Shown in pieces: positions 15,929-24,995 of a stretch of 58,541 nucleotides of DNA. The translations under genes and the position numbers were made by a program. Source of the DNA: MGIIa-L3 sp11892u. GTDB lineage: Archaea; Thermoplasmatota; Poseidoniia; Poseidoniales; Poseidoniaceae. Where the stretch lies: assembly GCA_965659685.1 (NCBI GenBank), contig CBFHXB010000014.1, forward strand, positions 1-58,541, given 5' to 3'. Under the pieces are notes generated by a model. The model saw only the letters and a program-made list of their open reading frames with translations. It was not told the DNA's origin and searched no databases. Within the stretch, counting starts at the first letter, position 1; each line of letters starts with the position of its first letter.

Positions 15929-17389
15929 TCAGAGCAGGTACGGCAGGGCGATCATCAGCACAAGCATACCAAAGAAGCCCAGCGACGTGAGTCCTGTGGC
16001 TTTCGACGCCATGTGAGCCGTACGCAACCCGCTGATGCTCCACATGTTGAGCCGCCGGCCCAAGCGCGCAATGCCTTCCAACAGACCATGCGTGACGTCC
16101 CTGAACATATGGCCCCCGTCGAAAGGAACCATCGGAATGAGGTTGGTGAATCCGAGCAGCAGGTTGACCCAGATGAGCCAGAAAAAGAGGTTGACGAGGA
16201 TCAGCATGCCGTCGATGCCGAGGACGTTGGCCACCACGCCGTCACCCGCCACCAAGAAGCCCTCTTCGATGGGATGGATGGCGACGCCTTGGAGTTCGAA
16301 GGGGACGAAGATCAGCCTCAGGGCGTGAATGGGTGTTGCGACAAGGCGCTGGGCGAGGCCCGCCTCGACGTTGGGGGAAAGCGGACCGGCCAGCCGATCG
16401 ATGCCCACGGTTCCGTCCGCCACTTGCTGCACGCCGAGGAAAGCATCTCCGGTTTCGATGCCGTTCGCATCAAGCTGAGCCTCGCTCCATCCTTCTTCTG
16501 CGAAGTGTTCGCGTTTGTCGCTCAACCACGCTTCGGCGGTTCTGGTCTCACCGTCCAAATTCACCACGGTCAAGCTCACCGTGGTTCCCGCCTCCAACGT
16601 GGCAAGGGCTTCGGTGAAGGAGCCGTCGTCCACGATGACCATGTTGTCAATGGCCACAATCCGGTCCCAAGGCTCCAGTCCGGCTTCTTCGGCTCCGGTG
16701 CCCACGACGACGCCGCGAATGTGCACGCCCTCCTCAGCCGCGGCGAATTGGCTGGCGAGGCCACCCAACAACAGCAGGAGGATCATGGCGGCGAAGATGT
16801 TGGTCGCTGGGCCCGCAGCAAACATGCGCAAGCGCTCTCGTCGGGGCGCTTGCAGGAGCTCTTCGGATTGCGGCTCGGCAAAGGCACCGAGCGGCAGCGG
16901 GCCGAGCTGCAGCAGGCCGAAGGCGCGCACCCGCATGCCGTGGCCGCGCGCCAGCAGGCCGTGGCCGAATTCGTGGATGATCAAAGCCACGATGAAGGCC
17001 AAGGCGCCCCATCCCAAGGGAATCACCGGGTTCAGACCCGGGATGGCCACGAGTTCCGAGGGAGGCGGCGGTTCGGTGGTCGTGCCTTGCGTGACGGTGA
17101 GCACGAAACTGAGGACCACAAGCAACCCGGCCAGCAACATCGTGCTGACGCAAACCCACGTGGCGACTTCACCGTAGGCCCGCCAGAATTTGCGAGGCTT
17201 CGCCACTTTCTCCAGCAGACCCAAGCCACGTGAGGTCCGAACCATCAGCACGAAGCCGAGGGCCCGCGACGCATTCCAGCGGTCCAAAGTGCCGTTGGCT
17301 TCCCAGCGCCTAAGCATCGCCCACCACAGGAGGAAGGCGAAGAGCAACCACCGCCAACTGAAGTCGACGGCGCCCCACGTGCTGGCCAC
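15929..17389 (-). CDS. Site-2 protease family membrane metalloprotease (M50) with PDZ domain
   Basis: A 486-aa integral-membrane protease. The zinc-binding HEFGH lies in a transmembrane helix at residues ~139-143, followed by a cytoplasmic/interface segment. A PDZ-like domain follows (VVVGTGAEEAGLEPWDRIVAID, then a beta-rich part). The third zinc ligand is in NLIPMVPFDGGH near residue 424, as in S2P-class proteases. Several hydrophobic helices flank both sites. The start is GTG 17389, chosen because GGAGGGG lies about 6 nt upstream. The longer frame to 17524 would overlap the divergent gene. It may cleave membrane-anchored regulators or signal-peptide remnants; the substrate is not evident. 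It is divergent from the 177-aa gene across 83 bp. Confidence 0.88.
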   Translation of the reverse strand: MASTWGAVDFSWRWLLFAFLLWWAMLRRWEANGTLDRWNASRALGFVLMVRTSRGLGLLEKVAKPRKFWRAYGEVATWVCVSTMLLAGLLVVLSFVLTVTQGTTTEPPPPSELVAIPGLNPVIPLGWGALAFIVALIIHEFGHGLLARGHGMRVRAFGLLQLGPLPLGAFAEPQSEELLQAPRRERLRMFAAGPATNIFAAMILLLLLGGLASQFAAAEEGVHIRGVVVGTGAEEAGLEPWDRIVAIDNMVIVDDGSFTEALATLEAGTTVSLTVVNLDGETRTAEAWLSDKREHFAEEGWSEAQLDANGIETGDAFLGVQQVADGTVGIDRLAGPLSPNVEAGLAQRLVATPIHALRLIFVPFELQGVAIHPIEEGFLVAGDGVVANVLGIDGMLILVNLFFWLIWVNLLLGFTNLIPMVPFDGGHMFRDVTHGLLEGIARLGRRLNMWSISGLRTAHMASKATGLTSLGFFGMLVLMIALPYLL

Positions 17390-17472
17390 GCCTTCCCCTC
17401 CGCACGGTGTGCTATGAAGCCCTGTGCCGCGGCCGTCGTTTCCTTGAAGAGGGGTGGAGGACAGCAAAAGGC

Positions 17473-18006
17473 ATGGCGATGGAGCCCCGTCGGATTGAGC
17501 GATGGCTCCGTGAAGCCTATCCAACCCAACAAGTCCATGACCGCGTCGAGTGGCACGCCGAGGGAACCATGACGCAGTGTTTCGTTCGTCTGGACGACCG
17601 TGTGGTCCTGCTTCATTTGGAAGGCGAAGGGGAACGTACCGTGCTCAAAGGTCGATTGGAGATCCCATTGGACCTGTGGAAGCCAGGTTCGACCCAAGCC
17701 ACGCCTTCGCCTCGGGCTGGCATTCGCTTCCGGCACCGAACCAACGAGATCACCTTCAGCAACCGAGCCGGCCGCGCGCCTGAGTACGGGCGGAATCTGG
17801 TCGAGCGTTGGCTCACGGAAATGCGGACGGCATTGACGCAGCCCCGAACCCAGACGCAGCAACTCTCAGGCCTTCGCGCAAGCCTGACGCGCGTTCAGAA
17901 GCAATTGGAAACCGCAACCCTTGAACCTGCGAAGAAAGAATTGCGGGACATCACCGCCTCGTTGGAGCGTTGCGAAGCCGAACTCGGGCGAGCGCTCGGC
18001 GAGTGA
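17473..18006 (+). CDS. Conserved-looking 177-aa protein with C-terminal coiled coil
   Basis: I do not recognise this protein. Residues 1-110 form a compact, soluble alpha/beta region, including strands FVRLDDRVVLLHLEG and TVLKGRLEIPLDLW. Residues ~115-177 are helical with heptad-like Leu spacing (LRASLTRVQKQLETATL, then ASLERCEAELGRALG), a probable coiled coil. There is no signal peptide or membrane segment. ATG 17473 is chosen, with GGTGGAGGA about 12 nt upstream; ATG 17479 is possible. It runs divergently from the S2P protease and converges on the signal peptidase gene, meeting it end to end (stop at 18006, next stop at 18007). Confidence 0.65.
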   Translation: MAMEPRRIERWLREAYPTQQVHDRVEWHAEGTMTQCFVRLDDRVVLLHLEGEGERTVLKGRLEIPLDLWKPGSTQATPSPRAGIRFRHRTNEITFSNRAGRAPEYGRNLVERWLTEMRTALTQPRTQTQQLSGLRASLTRVQKQLETATLEPAKKELRDITASLERCEAELGRALGE

Positions 18007-19077
18007 TCATTCCTCTTCTTCGAGGGCCTTCAGCATCAGGTCCATGGCACGTTCGCGCTTGGCTTCCTCGCGCTCGGGCGATGACGCGAAGATGCGGAGG
18101 ACAAGTGGATCGAGGAAGAGGGGCACCGCGAGGACCGCTCCGATCACGCCAGCCAGCCCAATGTAGGACGAATTGGGAACATACACGGCTCCTGGCCCAC
18201 TGGAAGACAAGACCAACTTCAGCACACCAAGCCACGGAATTTCAGCGCCTGCCCGCCCGATGACCCAATCGGTGCGAATGGCTTCCACGATGCCATTTGC
18301 TCCGTGAACACCGGCCGAGCCGTTGGTGGCGCTGGGGCCTTGGTCCACGGAACATCGATTTGCATCACCAAGGGTCAGCAAGCCTTCGTGGGTCGGTTCC
18401 CACTGATGAACCACCAAGTAGGCCTCGGCGTTCCCATGCGCGGGGCGCTTGCAGTCGTAGTACCCCGCTTCTGTGCCGTCGAAGTGAACGGTGACCGTGC
18501 TTTGGTTGCGCACCGGGGTGCCCGGCACGTCCCAGGTCAGCACGCAGGTGCCCATGCCTCCGTCGAGGTCACGAAGGGTAGGATCCCATGCACCGCCTTC
18601 CGGACACGCCACGTCGTCGGTCGGTTCAGCGCTGTGCGGCTCGTCCATGCGATGGTTGGCCTCTGCCAGTGCTGCGCGGTCTGGGGTGGCCGTGGCGTTG
18701 GCCACAACCCTCAGGATGGCGCGATGGATGATGGGGGTCCCTTGCTCACCGTTTTTCTCGTAGATGACGACGTCTCCCTCCATGCCATGTGTGGCGTAGC
18801 CGAAGTCCGGATGGTTCGCTTGGGTGGCTTCGGCAAAAGTGACGATGCCGTCGGGGTTTCGTCCGTGCACGAGGATCAAATCACCGGCGTCAATGCTGCC
18901 GATTTCCCCGCCTTCATCGTGGACCATCGAGGAGGATTCCACCACCACCAACGGCGGCATGGTGCCGGTGTGAAGGAACAATCCACCCACGAGCAGGGCG
19001 ATCATCGCGACAGCGATGGCCACCTCACGAGCAAGCCTCGTGAGGGACATCGTTTCCGGAGCCGCCTCGTTCACCAC
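18007..19077 (-). CDS. Signal peptidase I, archaeal/ER type, with large insertion
   Basis: A 356-aa membrane protease that would remove signal peptides from exported proteins. The N-terminal helix (~17-38) leads into VVVESSSM, with nucleophile Ser50, and then IDAGDLILVHG (~62-72). GDVVIYEKNG (101-110) and TPIIHRA (His118) mark the S26B-type catalytic His instead of the bacterial Lys. LLTLGDANR supplies the Asp near residue 258. Between His118 and this Asp is an unusual ~130-residue extracytoplasmic insertion with Cys and N-x-S/T sites. A second membrane segment (~310-330) precedes a charged tail. Archaeal relatives are usually 150-220 aa. Upstream by 9 bp is a 124-aa membrane protein gene, so they likely form an operon. 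Confidence 0.85.
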   Translation of the reverse strand: MVNEAAPETMSLTRLAREVAIAVAMIALLVGGLFLHTGTMPPLVVVESSSMVHDEGGEIGSIDAGDLILVHGRNPDGIVTFAEATQANHPDFGYATHGMEGDVVIYEKNGEQGTPIIHRAILRVVANATATPDRAALAEANHRMDEPHSAEPTDDVACPEGGAWDPTLRDLDGGMGTCVLTWDVPGTPVRNQSTVTVHFDGTEAGYYDCKRPAHGNAEAYLVVHQWEPTHEGLLTLGDANRCSVDQGPSATNGSAGVHGANGIVEAIRTDWVIGRAGAEIPWLGVLKLVLSSSGPGAVYVPNSSYIGLAGVIGAVLAVPLFLDPLVLRIFASSPEREEAKRERAMDLMLKALEEEE

Positions 19078-19086
19078 AAGGCGAGG

Positions 19087-19461
19087 TCACCGGCGCCCGT
19101 CTTCAAGGAAACGCTTCCAGCGTTCGGCCCACCCTGCACCGAGGGCTGCAGCGGCTTCATCGCCCTCAGCCCGTCGCCTTCGCCGTTCGGCGATGCTCGA
19201 CGTGGACATGATCTCCTCGAGGTTGGCCACGTGAGCCCGGAGGCGAAGGAAGGGTGGAACGACCACCAACAGGACGACGGTGGAAAGCACAAGGACAGCG
19301 ATGGCCAAGCCCGTCATTCCTTCCCACTCCGGCAACGGCCTCAAGGCCACGAGGTGGACCGCGGCCGCGAGAAAGGCGACGAGTCCCCCTCCGCTGGCGG
19401 TTGCGGTGATGGCCAAATGTTGGCCGTGGGCGCGGTCCCATGCACGTTGAAGGGCGGTCAT
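19087..19461 (-). CDS. Two-helix membrane protein, partner gene of the signal peptidase
   Basis: A 124-aa protein with two predicted membrane helices (~20-40 and ~48-70). A helical, Arg/Glu-rich cytoplasmic segment follows (EEIMSTSSIAERRRRRAEG, then AERWKRFLEDG). No family is recognised. The stop lies 9 bp before the signal peptidase start, on the same strand, so it is probably the first gene of that operon. A role as an accessory subunit of the peptidase is only a guess from this arrangement. Confidence 0.6.
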   Translation of the reverse strand: MTALQRAWDRAHGQHLAITATASGGGLVAFLAAAVHLVALRPLPEWEGMTGLAIAVLVLSTVVLLVVVPPFLRLRAHVANLEEIMSTSSIAERRRRRAEGDEAAAALGAGWAERWKRFLEDGRR

Positions 19462-19530
19462 GCAACCCCAAGGTCAACGTGACAACAAAGCGATTGCGGT
19501 GGACCACGGTTTCGCCCGTGCGACCAAGTG

Positions 19531-19583
19531 GTTGATATGCAACGCAGGATGTCCACAGCAAGGACCCCTGCGGTCCGGTGAGG
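19531..19583 (+). promoter_or_regulatory. Promoter region and ribosome-binding site of the second giant surface protein
   Basis: GTTGATATGCAAC (19531-19543) is a TATA-like inverted repeat, about 55 nt before ATG 19591. GGTGAGG (19577-19583) sits 7 nt before the ATG. Together they predict a leader of about 30 nt. Confidence 0.45.
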
Positions 19584-19590
19584 GTATCCC

Positions 19591-22500
19591 ATGCGCAAGG
19601 CTTTGTTTCTCACGCTTCTCTTCCTTGTCTCGTTGGCCACGCCTCTGGTCGGTGCGGCGACCACAGAGACGCAATTCAAGGACGGCACCACGTCGTACAC
19701 GCACACCTTCAACAGCGCCGGAGAAGGCAGCGCCGGCCTCATCACCCTGCCCTATGGTGCAGAGGTGACCGGGGCAAGGTTCAACCTCGTTGGAGAAGCC
19801 TCCCAAACCACCTACACGAACTTCACCACCAACAACCACTTTGGAGGAGAAGGCAGCGGCAGTTGGTCCGGTTCTCCTCCCTCTCCCTACACCAGCGGTA
19901 GCCGAAGCAACGTCCATGTCGAAAACACGGACGTCACCCTTCGCCCAGAACCCTCGACCACCTCGGGTAGCCTGACCTCGAGCAGCGCCATCAGCAACGT
20001 GGGTGCAGCCACACACAACACCACGGGTGGTTTCGTGGCGCTTGGCGATCAAGGGTACACCGGCGTGTTGACCCGATTCACTGCCATCAGCGCCCCCTCC
20101 ACCGCAGCGTGGACCTACGCCGGGGTGAACATCGTCGTTGAGGACGAGATTCACCAATTCCGTTACACGAGTTCTTCCCTGTACAACACGCCGACCATCC
20201 AACGGTTCAACTCCACCACGGGAAGCTACATCGGCACCGCGAGCCTGAGTACCGGAACGTGCTCGTCCACGTCGGTACGGTACAACATCTACGACGCCAC
20301 GATGGATTCCAATGGCGACGTGTTCTTGGCGCACTACTCCAGTTACCTCCTCTCGAAGTGGACCGTCAGTGAATCGTCGTGGACCTGCAAGAGTTCGTAC
20401 AATTTCGGCTACCCCTACTACATCACCGGGGTTGACTTCGACGAGAGCACCAACAAACTCTGGGCGACGTACTACGACTCCAGTTCCTATCCGAATTACA
20501 ACCAGTACCTGATGGAGCTCAACCCTGCGTCTCCCACGTCGATCAACGGCACGTGGAGCCTCGGTTCTTCCGCGGACTTCAACCACAAAGGCTCCTCAAA
20601 CAATCCGCTTTCGGGCCTTGACGTGAACCATCCAAGGGTAACGGTGAACGAATACAACGTCCAGGGAAGCCGGCACCACCACTACTCCTTCAGCGGTAGC
20701 TTGCTGAACAAAGAAGGCTACCAAACCCTCCCTGGCGGTGGGCACTACGGTCTGGCGGAATACGACGAAGGCAAGCTGATGTGGGCGTGTTTCCACGTCT
20801 CGTACTGCAGCGGTTACGCCCGGCAATTCCAACTCGGTGGCGACGGCGCTTTGGTCGACGCTCGTAGCCCCTCGGGAACCTCCGCCACCGTCCAAGGGGC
20901 CACCACCACGATTTCGAATTCGGTGTCCTCCCTCAAACTCGCCGGCCTGTTTGCCTACACGCCCTCAGGGACCTCCGTTTCTGTGGAGGTGTCGAACGAC
21001 GGTGGCACGACGTGGCTGACGATCACGCCCGGGCAAACCGTGAACTTCGCCGCTGCAGGCACGCAAATCACCTGGCGGGCCACCCTTTCCGGTACCGCTC
21101 AAGCCACGCCGATCCTGGACGGCGTTGTGGTGGAATACGTCAACCAATACGCTCGAAACGGCTACATCTACGGCTACCAATACACCGGAGGAACCACCAC
21201 CGTGGTCGCCGCAACGGTGCATTGGAACGCCACGACCCCCACAGGGACCTCCATTCGCGTGAACCTTGCCTCCGGGTCCTCCTCCACCTCGTGCAACGCA
21301 GGGAGCACCGGTGTGGCTCAATTCACACAATCCGGTCAATCGAAGACCTTGACCTCCAGTTCCTACTACCAATGCTTCCGCATCGAGTTGTCGTCCACCT
21401 CGGTGTTGCGGTCACCGACGTTGGAGGACGTGCACATCCAATTCCACTCCAACGTTCCAGAAAACGTTGAGCTCAAGGTGGCCGGTTCGAAAATTTGGGA
21501 TCGGCAGGGGGCCTTGTTTGGCGCCGCCACCGCCCAGAGCCAAGACCCCTCGTCGAGTTTCTTGAAGCGCTTCAACGACAACATTCCCGACACCGGTGCT
21601 GGGTTCGTTGACCTCGAGGTGTCCTTGGTGTCGTCCAAGCCCGGTCGCCTGATCCTGTCTTCGTTTGAGGTAACCTACACCATGCAAACCGTGAACCTCG
21701 CCATCCAGATTCCCGAAGGCGAAGTCCTCCACGCTCGGGCCGAACCCTACGAAGTCGTGACCCGCCACGTGATCGGTGAGAATGCGAACGGATTGCAAGA
21801 AGCCAGTTTGACCCTCTTGACCAGCCGTGCGTCGGCCAATCCGACCATGACGTGGAATCCAGGTGACGTGTTCCCTGCTCCCAACGACCCTGAGGATTAC
21901 ATCGAGCTGGATACTTCCTCGTACTCCGTGCTGAACAACGGCATCTTGGAAGTGCATTGGTTGTTCACCGTGACCGACCAGATGCCTGACATGGGCCAAT
22001 TTGACGGTGCCGAGGTCATTGGAGGCGTCGGTTTCCGGACCAATTGCCTGGACGACTCCGGCTCAGCAGGATACAGTCCAGCCCTCCTCCAAGCGGACAG
22101 CCAATTGTTGGCCAACCGCTCGTACGGCCTTGGGTACCTCAAGGTCCGCGACAACGACGGTGAGTTGACCAGAGACGACGTTCCTGACCAAGGATGGGTC
22201 TCGGCCGGTGAGCAATTGCATTTCACCGGCGCGATGTGGTTCATGGACACAGAAGACGCGCCGCTTGACAGCGCCTTCGACGTGCGTGTCGCGCGGAACA
22301 ACTACGTCGAAGCCACGGCGAGGGACACTTCGAACAACAACGGTTCGTTCTTCATCAGCATCGACGTGCCTGACCTCGACATTCCCGGAGGCATCACCTA
22401 CGAGGTTCAAACCTACAACGAGAAGGATCCCACGCACGTGATGACGCCGAATTCAGATTGGTCGCGCACCTTCCGTGTCGACGGGACGGCTCCGCAACGG

Positions 22501-24672
22501 ACCATGATTTTCCCTGCCGAGGAAGCCTACGAAGCCGCGTCCACGCAACAGCCTGTCCGCGTGCTGGTCAGCGACGACGTGGGCGTGCCCATGGAATTGA
22601 CCCTGAACTACTGGGTTGAGCAGGACCATGACCTCAACCGAAACGGTGAGGCCGACCCGTCGGAATACGCCACCAAGCAAGTCTCCAATGATTCTGAATC
22701 CAACAAGAAGTGGTTCGCCACCACCATCGACCACAGCCGAAACCCGAACATGGGCCGCGTCTCTTACTTCTGGAGCGGCGGTGACCAAGCAGGGAATCCG
22801 TTGTACTACGAGGTGACGGGCCTCGATGATGAGCTCCTGCAACTCAAGGGCGAGCACGGCTTCAACTACGACGACGCCACGTTCAGGACCCGAAAGGACT
22901 CCTCGGCCATCTTCACGGGATTGGAGTGGCTGGGCCATGAGGACAACGCGCCGGTCTTTGCCGGATTGACGCAGACCATCACGCTCGGGTTCATCGACGC
23001 CAACACCGCCATCGATTTCGAACACATCAGCCTCGTGTTCGACTTTGAGGGGCCAAATCCCTCGCGTGACGCACAGCGCATCTCCTACTCAGGTCTCAAT
23101 GACACCTTCTGGTCGGAGAGCCCCTTCATCACCATCCTGCCAACGAGCACGATGGTGGAGACGACCAACGAATCGGGTCTGCCGTGGATCATCGTGACCT
23201 TCCAGATCAAGTTCGGTTGGGATTGGCCCGACGAGGAGATGGGTGACGTCGCCTTGCTGTACAAGGAGCGTGCCTCATCCAGCGACAGCCGCATCCTGCT
23301 GCTGGAGCACACCTTCCGGGTCGAAAACGACCTCGTGCTGGCCTCGGATTCCTTTGCCGTCAACGACGTCAGTGAACCACGCACCGGTCCAGTCGCTGAC
23401 GGAACGCGCGTTCGCAAGGACGACCGCCTTGCCTTCACTGGACGCGTCGTCTACGAAGGCTCCGACATTGCTGCTCCGCGTGACCTCGGCATCCTCGTCG
23501 ACGTGTTCGACGGTGAGAAGACCTGGTCGGACGGTTCCCTCACCGAGAACGGCGGCTATGAAGTCGAAGTGCCCCTCTCTTCAGCCACCACGCTGCAGTC
23601 TTCTCCGACGAGAACGTGCTTGATCTCCATCACGAACATCCCAGGTCGCGGCGAGGACATGACCGGCACCCTGGTGTCGACCACCCTCCGTGTGCTCGTC
23701 GATGACGCAGCACCCCGCGTGACACGACGTGTGGCCCCGCTGAACGTCATCGACGTCTCCGCCGACAACGACCTCAGTTCTGTGCCGGTGGAATTCCTCG
23801 GGTCTGAGGACGCCGACCTGACGGGCTCGGTGCAGTACGTGCATTGGGTGATGCGTGACGAAACTCGAACCATCACCATCGGTGCAGGTTCCAGCCCCCT
23901 CGGCATGCGCCAAGACGGGATGATCGTCACGTGGACCGGATCCGTTGACCTGACCGCAGGCGGGACCATCGTCCCTCGTGAAGGCGACTTCGTCGGCTTC
24001 TTCGTCTCAGGTTACGACGCTGCAGGAAACGACTTCCCCGTGGTTTCCAACTCCGAGGCAAGCCCCATTCCCGAACTTGCGGAAGACGACACAGATTTCG
24101 AGCGTCAATGGGTTCGCCTTGGTGCGGTTGGCCCAGAACTTCGTGTCTCTTCCATCGCCTTGTCGGACGACCACATCGCGCCTCGTTCAACGGTGTCGAT
24201 CACGGTCGGCGTTCAGAACGTTGGTGGTGAAACCAACACCTCGTTCAACGTCGCCTTCTACGCCGGAGATGCCGAGAAGCCCTTCGCCACGAGGTCCATG
24301 GCTGGACTCGGGGCTGGGGAGGTCGTTGAACTGGTTCAATCGTGGACGGCTGAGGAAGTCGACCGGATTCGCGTGGTCGTGGACGAAGAAAACGTCGTTC
24401 CAGAAGCCAACGATGACGACAACGAAGCCGAGCACGGCCTCGAAGTGGCGTATGCTGCAGGCTTTGGATGGCGGGACTCCTACCGTGAGAACCCGCTGGC
24501 TTGGCTCTTCTCCATCGTCGGTTTGATCCTCATCAGCTTGGTGGGCACCGTCGCCCAACGTACGGCCATCGACCACGGCGAAGGCGCCTTCTTCGACGAC
24601 GAGGAGGAAGCCTGGGGCGAGGAAGACTTCGACGAGGAAGACGACGACGAAGACGACGAATTCGACGATTGA
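19591..24672 (+). CDS. Giant surface protein with CARDB-like domain, single C-terminal anchor and acidic tail
   Basis: A 1693-aa exported protein. It has a signal peptide at 1-22 (ending VGA), then a ~500-residue Ser/Thr/Tyr/Asn-rich region whose repeated strand patterns (VDFDESTNKLWATYYDS, GLDVNH) suggest a beta-propeller. A series of beta-sandwich-like segments follows (~500-1510). A CARDB-type cell-adhesion domain lies at ~1517-1605 (VGVQNVGGETNTSFNVAFY ... VVPEANDDDN). A transmembrane helix (~1633-1655) precedes a cytoplasmic tail of almost only Glu and Asp (last ~25 residues). It has many N-x-S/T sequons. It resembles the 6628 protein in plan but has a different tail. Function is unknown; adhesion or an S-layer-like role is inferred. 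Confidence 0.75.
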   Translation: MRKALFLTLLFLVSLATPLVGAATTETQFKDGTTSYTHTFNSAGEGSAGLITLPYGAEVTGARFNLVGEASQTTYTNFTTNNHFGGEGSGSWSGSPPSPYTSGSRSNVHVENTDVTLRPEPSTTSGSLTSSSAISNVGAATHNTTGGFVALGDQGYTGVLTRFTAISAPSTAAWTYAGVNIVVEDEIHQFRYTSSSLYNTPTIQRFNSTTGSYIGTASLSTGTCSSTSVRYNIYDATMDSNGDVFLAHYSSYLLSKWTVSESSWTCKSSYNFGYPYYITGVDFDESTNKLWATYYDSSSYPNYNQYLMELNPASPTSINGTWSLGSSADFNHKGSSNNPLSGLDVNHPRVTVNEYNVQGSRHHHYSFSGSLLNKEGYQTLPGGGHYGLAEYDEGKLMWACFHVSYCSGYARQFQLGGDGALVDARSPSGTSATVQGATTTISNSVSSLKLAGLFAYTPSGTSVSVEVSNDGGTTWLTITPGQTVNFAAAGTQITWRATLSGTAQATPILDGVVVEYVNQYARNGYIYGYQYTGGTTTVVAATVHWNATTPTGTSIRVNLASGSSSTSCNAGSTGVAQFTQSGQSKTLTSSSYYQCFRIELSSTSVLRSPTLEDVHIQFHSNVPENVELKVAGSKIWDRQGALFGAATAQSQDPSSSFLKRFNDNIPDTGAGFVDLEVSLVSSKPGRLILSSFEVTYTMQTVNLAIQIPEGEVLHARAEPYEVVTRHVIGENANGLQEASLTLLTSRASANPTMTWNPGDVFPAPNDPEDYIELDTSSYSVLNNGILEVHWLFTVTDQMPDMGQFDGAEVIGGVGFRTNCLDDSGSAGYSPALLQADSQLLANRSYGLGYLKVRDNDGELTRDDVPDQGWVSAGEQLHFTGAMWFMDTEDAPLDSAFDVRVARNNYVEATARDTSNNNGSFFISIDVPDLDIPGGITYEVQTYNEKDPTHVMTPNSDWSRTFRVDGTAPQRTMIFPAEEAYEAASTQQPVRVLVSDDVGVPMELTLNYWVEQDHDLNRNGEADPSEYATKQVSNDSESNKKWFATTIDHSRNPNMGRVSYFWSGGDQAGNPLYYEVTGLDDELLQLKGEHGFNYDDATFRTRKDSSAIFTGLEWLGHEDNAPVFAGLTQTITLGFIDANTAIDFEHISLVFDFEGPNPSRDAQRISYSGLNDTFWSESPFITILPTSTMVETTNESGLPWIIVTFQIKFGWDWPDEEMGDVALLYKERASSSDSRILLLEHTFRVENDLVLASDSFAVNDVSEPRTGPVADGTRVRKDDRLAFTGRVVYEGSDIAAPRDLGILVDVFDGEKTWSDGSLTENGGYEVEVPLSSATTLQSSPTRTCLISITNIPGRGEDMTGTLVSTTLRVLVDDAAPRVTRRVAPLNVIDVSADNDLSSVPVEFLGSEDADLTGSVQYVHWVMRDETRTITIGAGSSPLGMRQDGMIVTWTGSVDLTAGGTIVPREGDFVGFFVSGYDAAGNDFPVVSNSEASPIPELAEDDTDFERQWVRLGAVGPELRVSSIALSDDHIAPRSTVSITVGVQNVGGETNTSFNVAFYAGDAEKPFATRSMAGLGAGEVVELVQSWTAEEVDRIRVVVDEENVVPEANDDDNEAEHGLEVAYAAGFGWRDSYRENPLAWLFSIVGLILISLVGTVAQRTAIDHGEGAFFDDEEEAWGEEDFDEEDDDEDDEFDD

Positions 24673-24677
24673 CCGGC

Positions 24678-24986
24678 CTACACCGGTTCATCGGCGAGGG
24701 CCACCGCAAGGACCGCTTCGGCTTTGACCGGACCAAAGTTGTGCGAATCCTCGCTCCCTAACGGATCGGGTTGATCGCCTTCGAGGAACAGTCGCCCGTC
24801 CTCTTCCACGTGACGAACGCGCTTCACCACCTTCACTTCCGGCTTGAGCGGGTGCTGAGCCAACACCACGGCTCCGGTGGGAATTGCTTCGCTGCCTTTG
24901 ATCAGGACGAATGTAACGACCTGTTGGTCGGTGTACGTCGGCCACATGCTGTGGCCGTTGATGCGCACCTGGACGTGGTCGTCCAT
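24678..24986 (-). CDS. sodX: Nickel-type superoxide dismutase maturation protease
   Basis: A 102-aa S24/S26-type peptidase. The nucleophile Ser13 is in INGHSMWPTY and the general base Lys55 in VVKRV. HPLKPEVKVVKRV, the GDQPDPLGSEDSHNFGPV segment and the overall size match the protease that trims the Ni-SOD propeptide to expose the nickel-binding N-terminus. There is no transmembrane helix, as expected for cytoplasmic SodX. It lies 9 bp downstream of the Ni-SOD gene on the same strand, the usual operon. Its stop is 5 bp from the convergent surface-protein stop. Confidence 0.88.
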   Translation of the reverse strand: MDDHVQVRINGHSMWPTYTDQQVVTFVLIKGSEAIPTGAVVLAQHPLKPEVKVVKRVRHVEEDGRLFLEGDQPDPLGSEDSHNFGPVKAEAVLAVALADEPV

Positions 24987-24995
24987 GTTCCGGCC

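Noticed and set aside
15908..17233. A 441-codon plus-strand open frame opposite the site-2 protease
   Set aside because: The minus strand has HEFGH, PDZ and NLIPMVPFDGGH, a convincing gene. The plus frame has only shadow composition.
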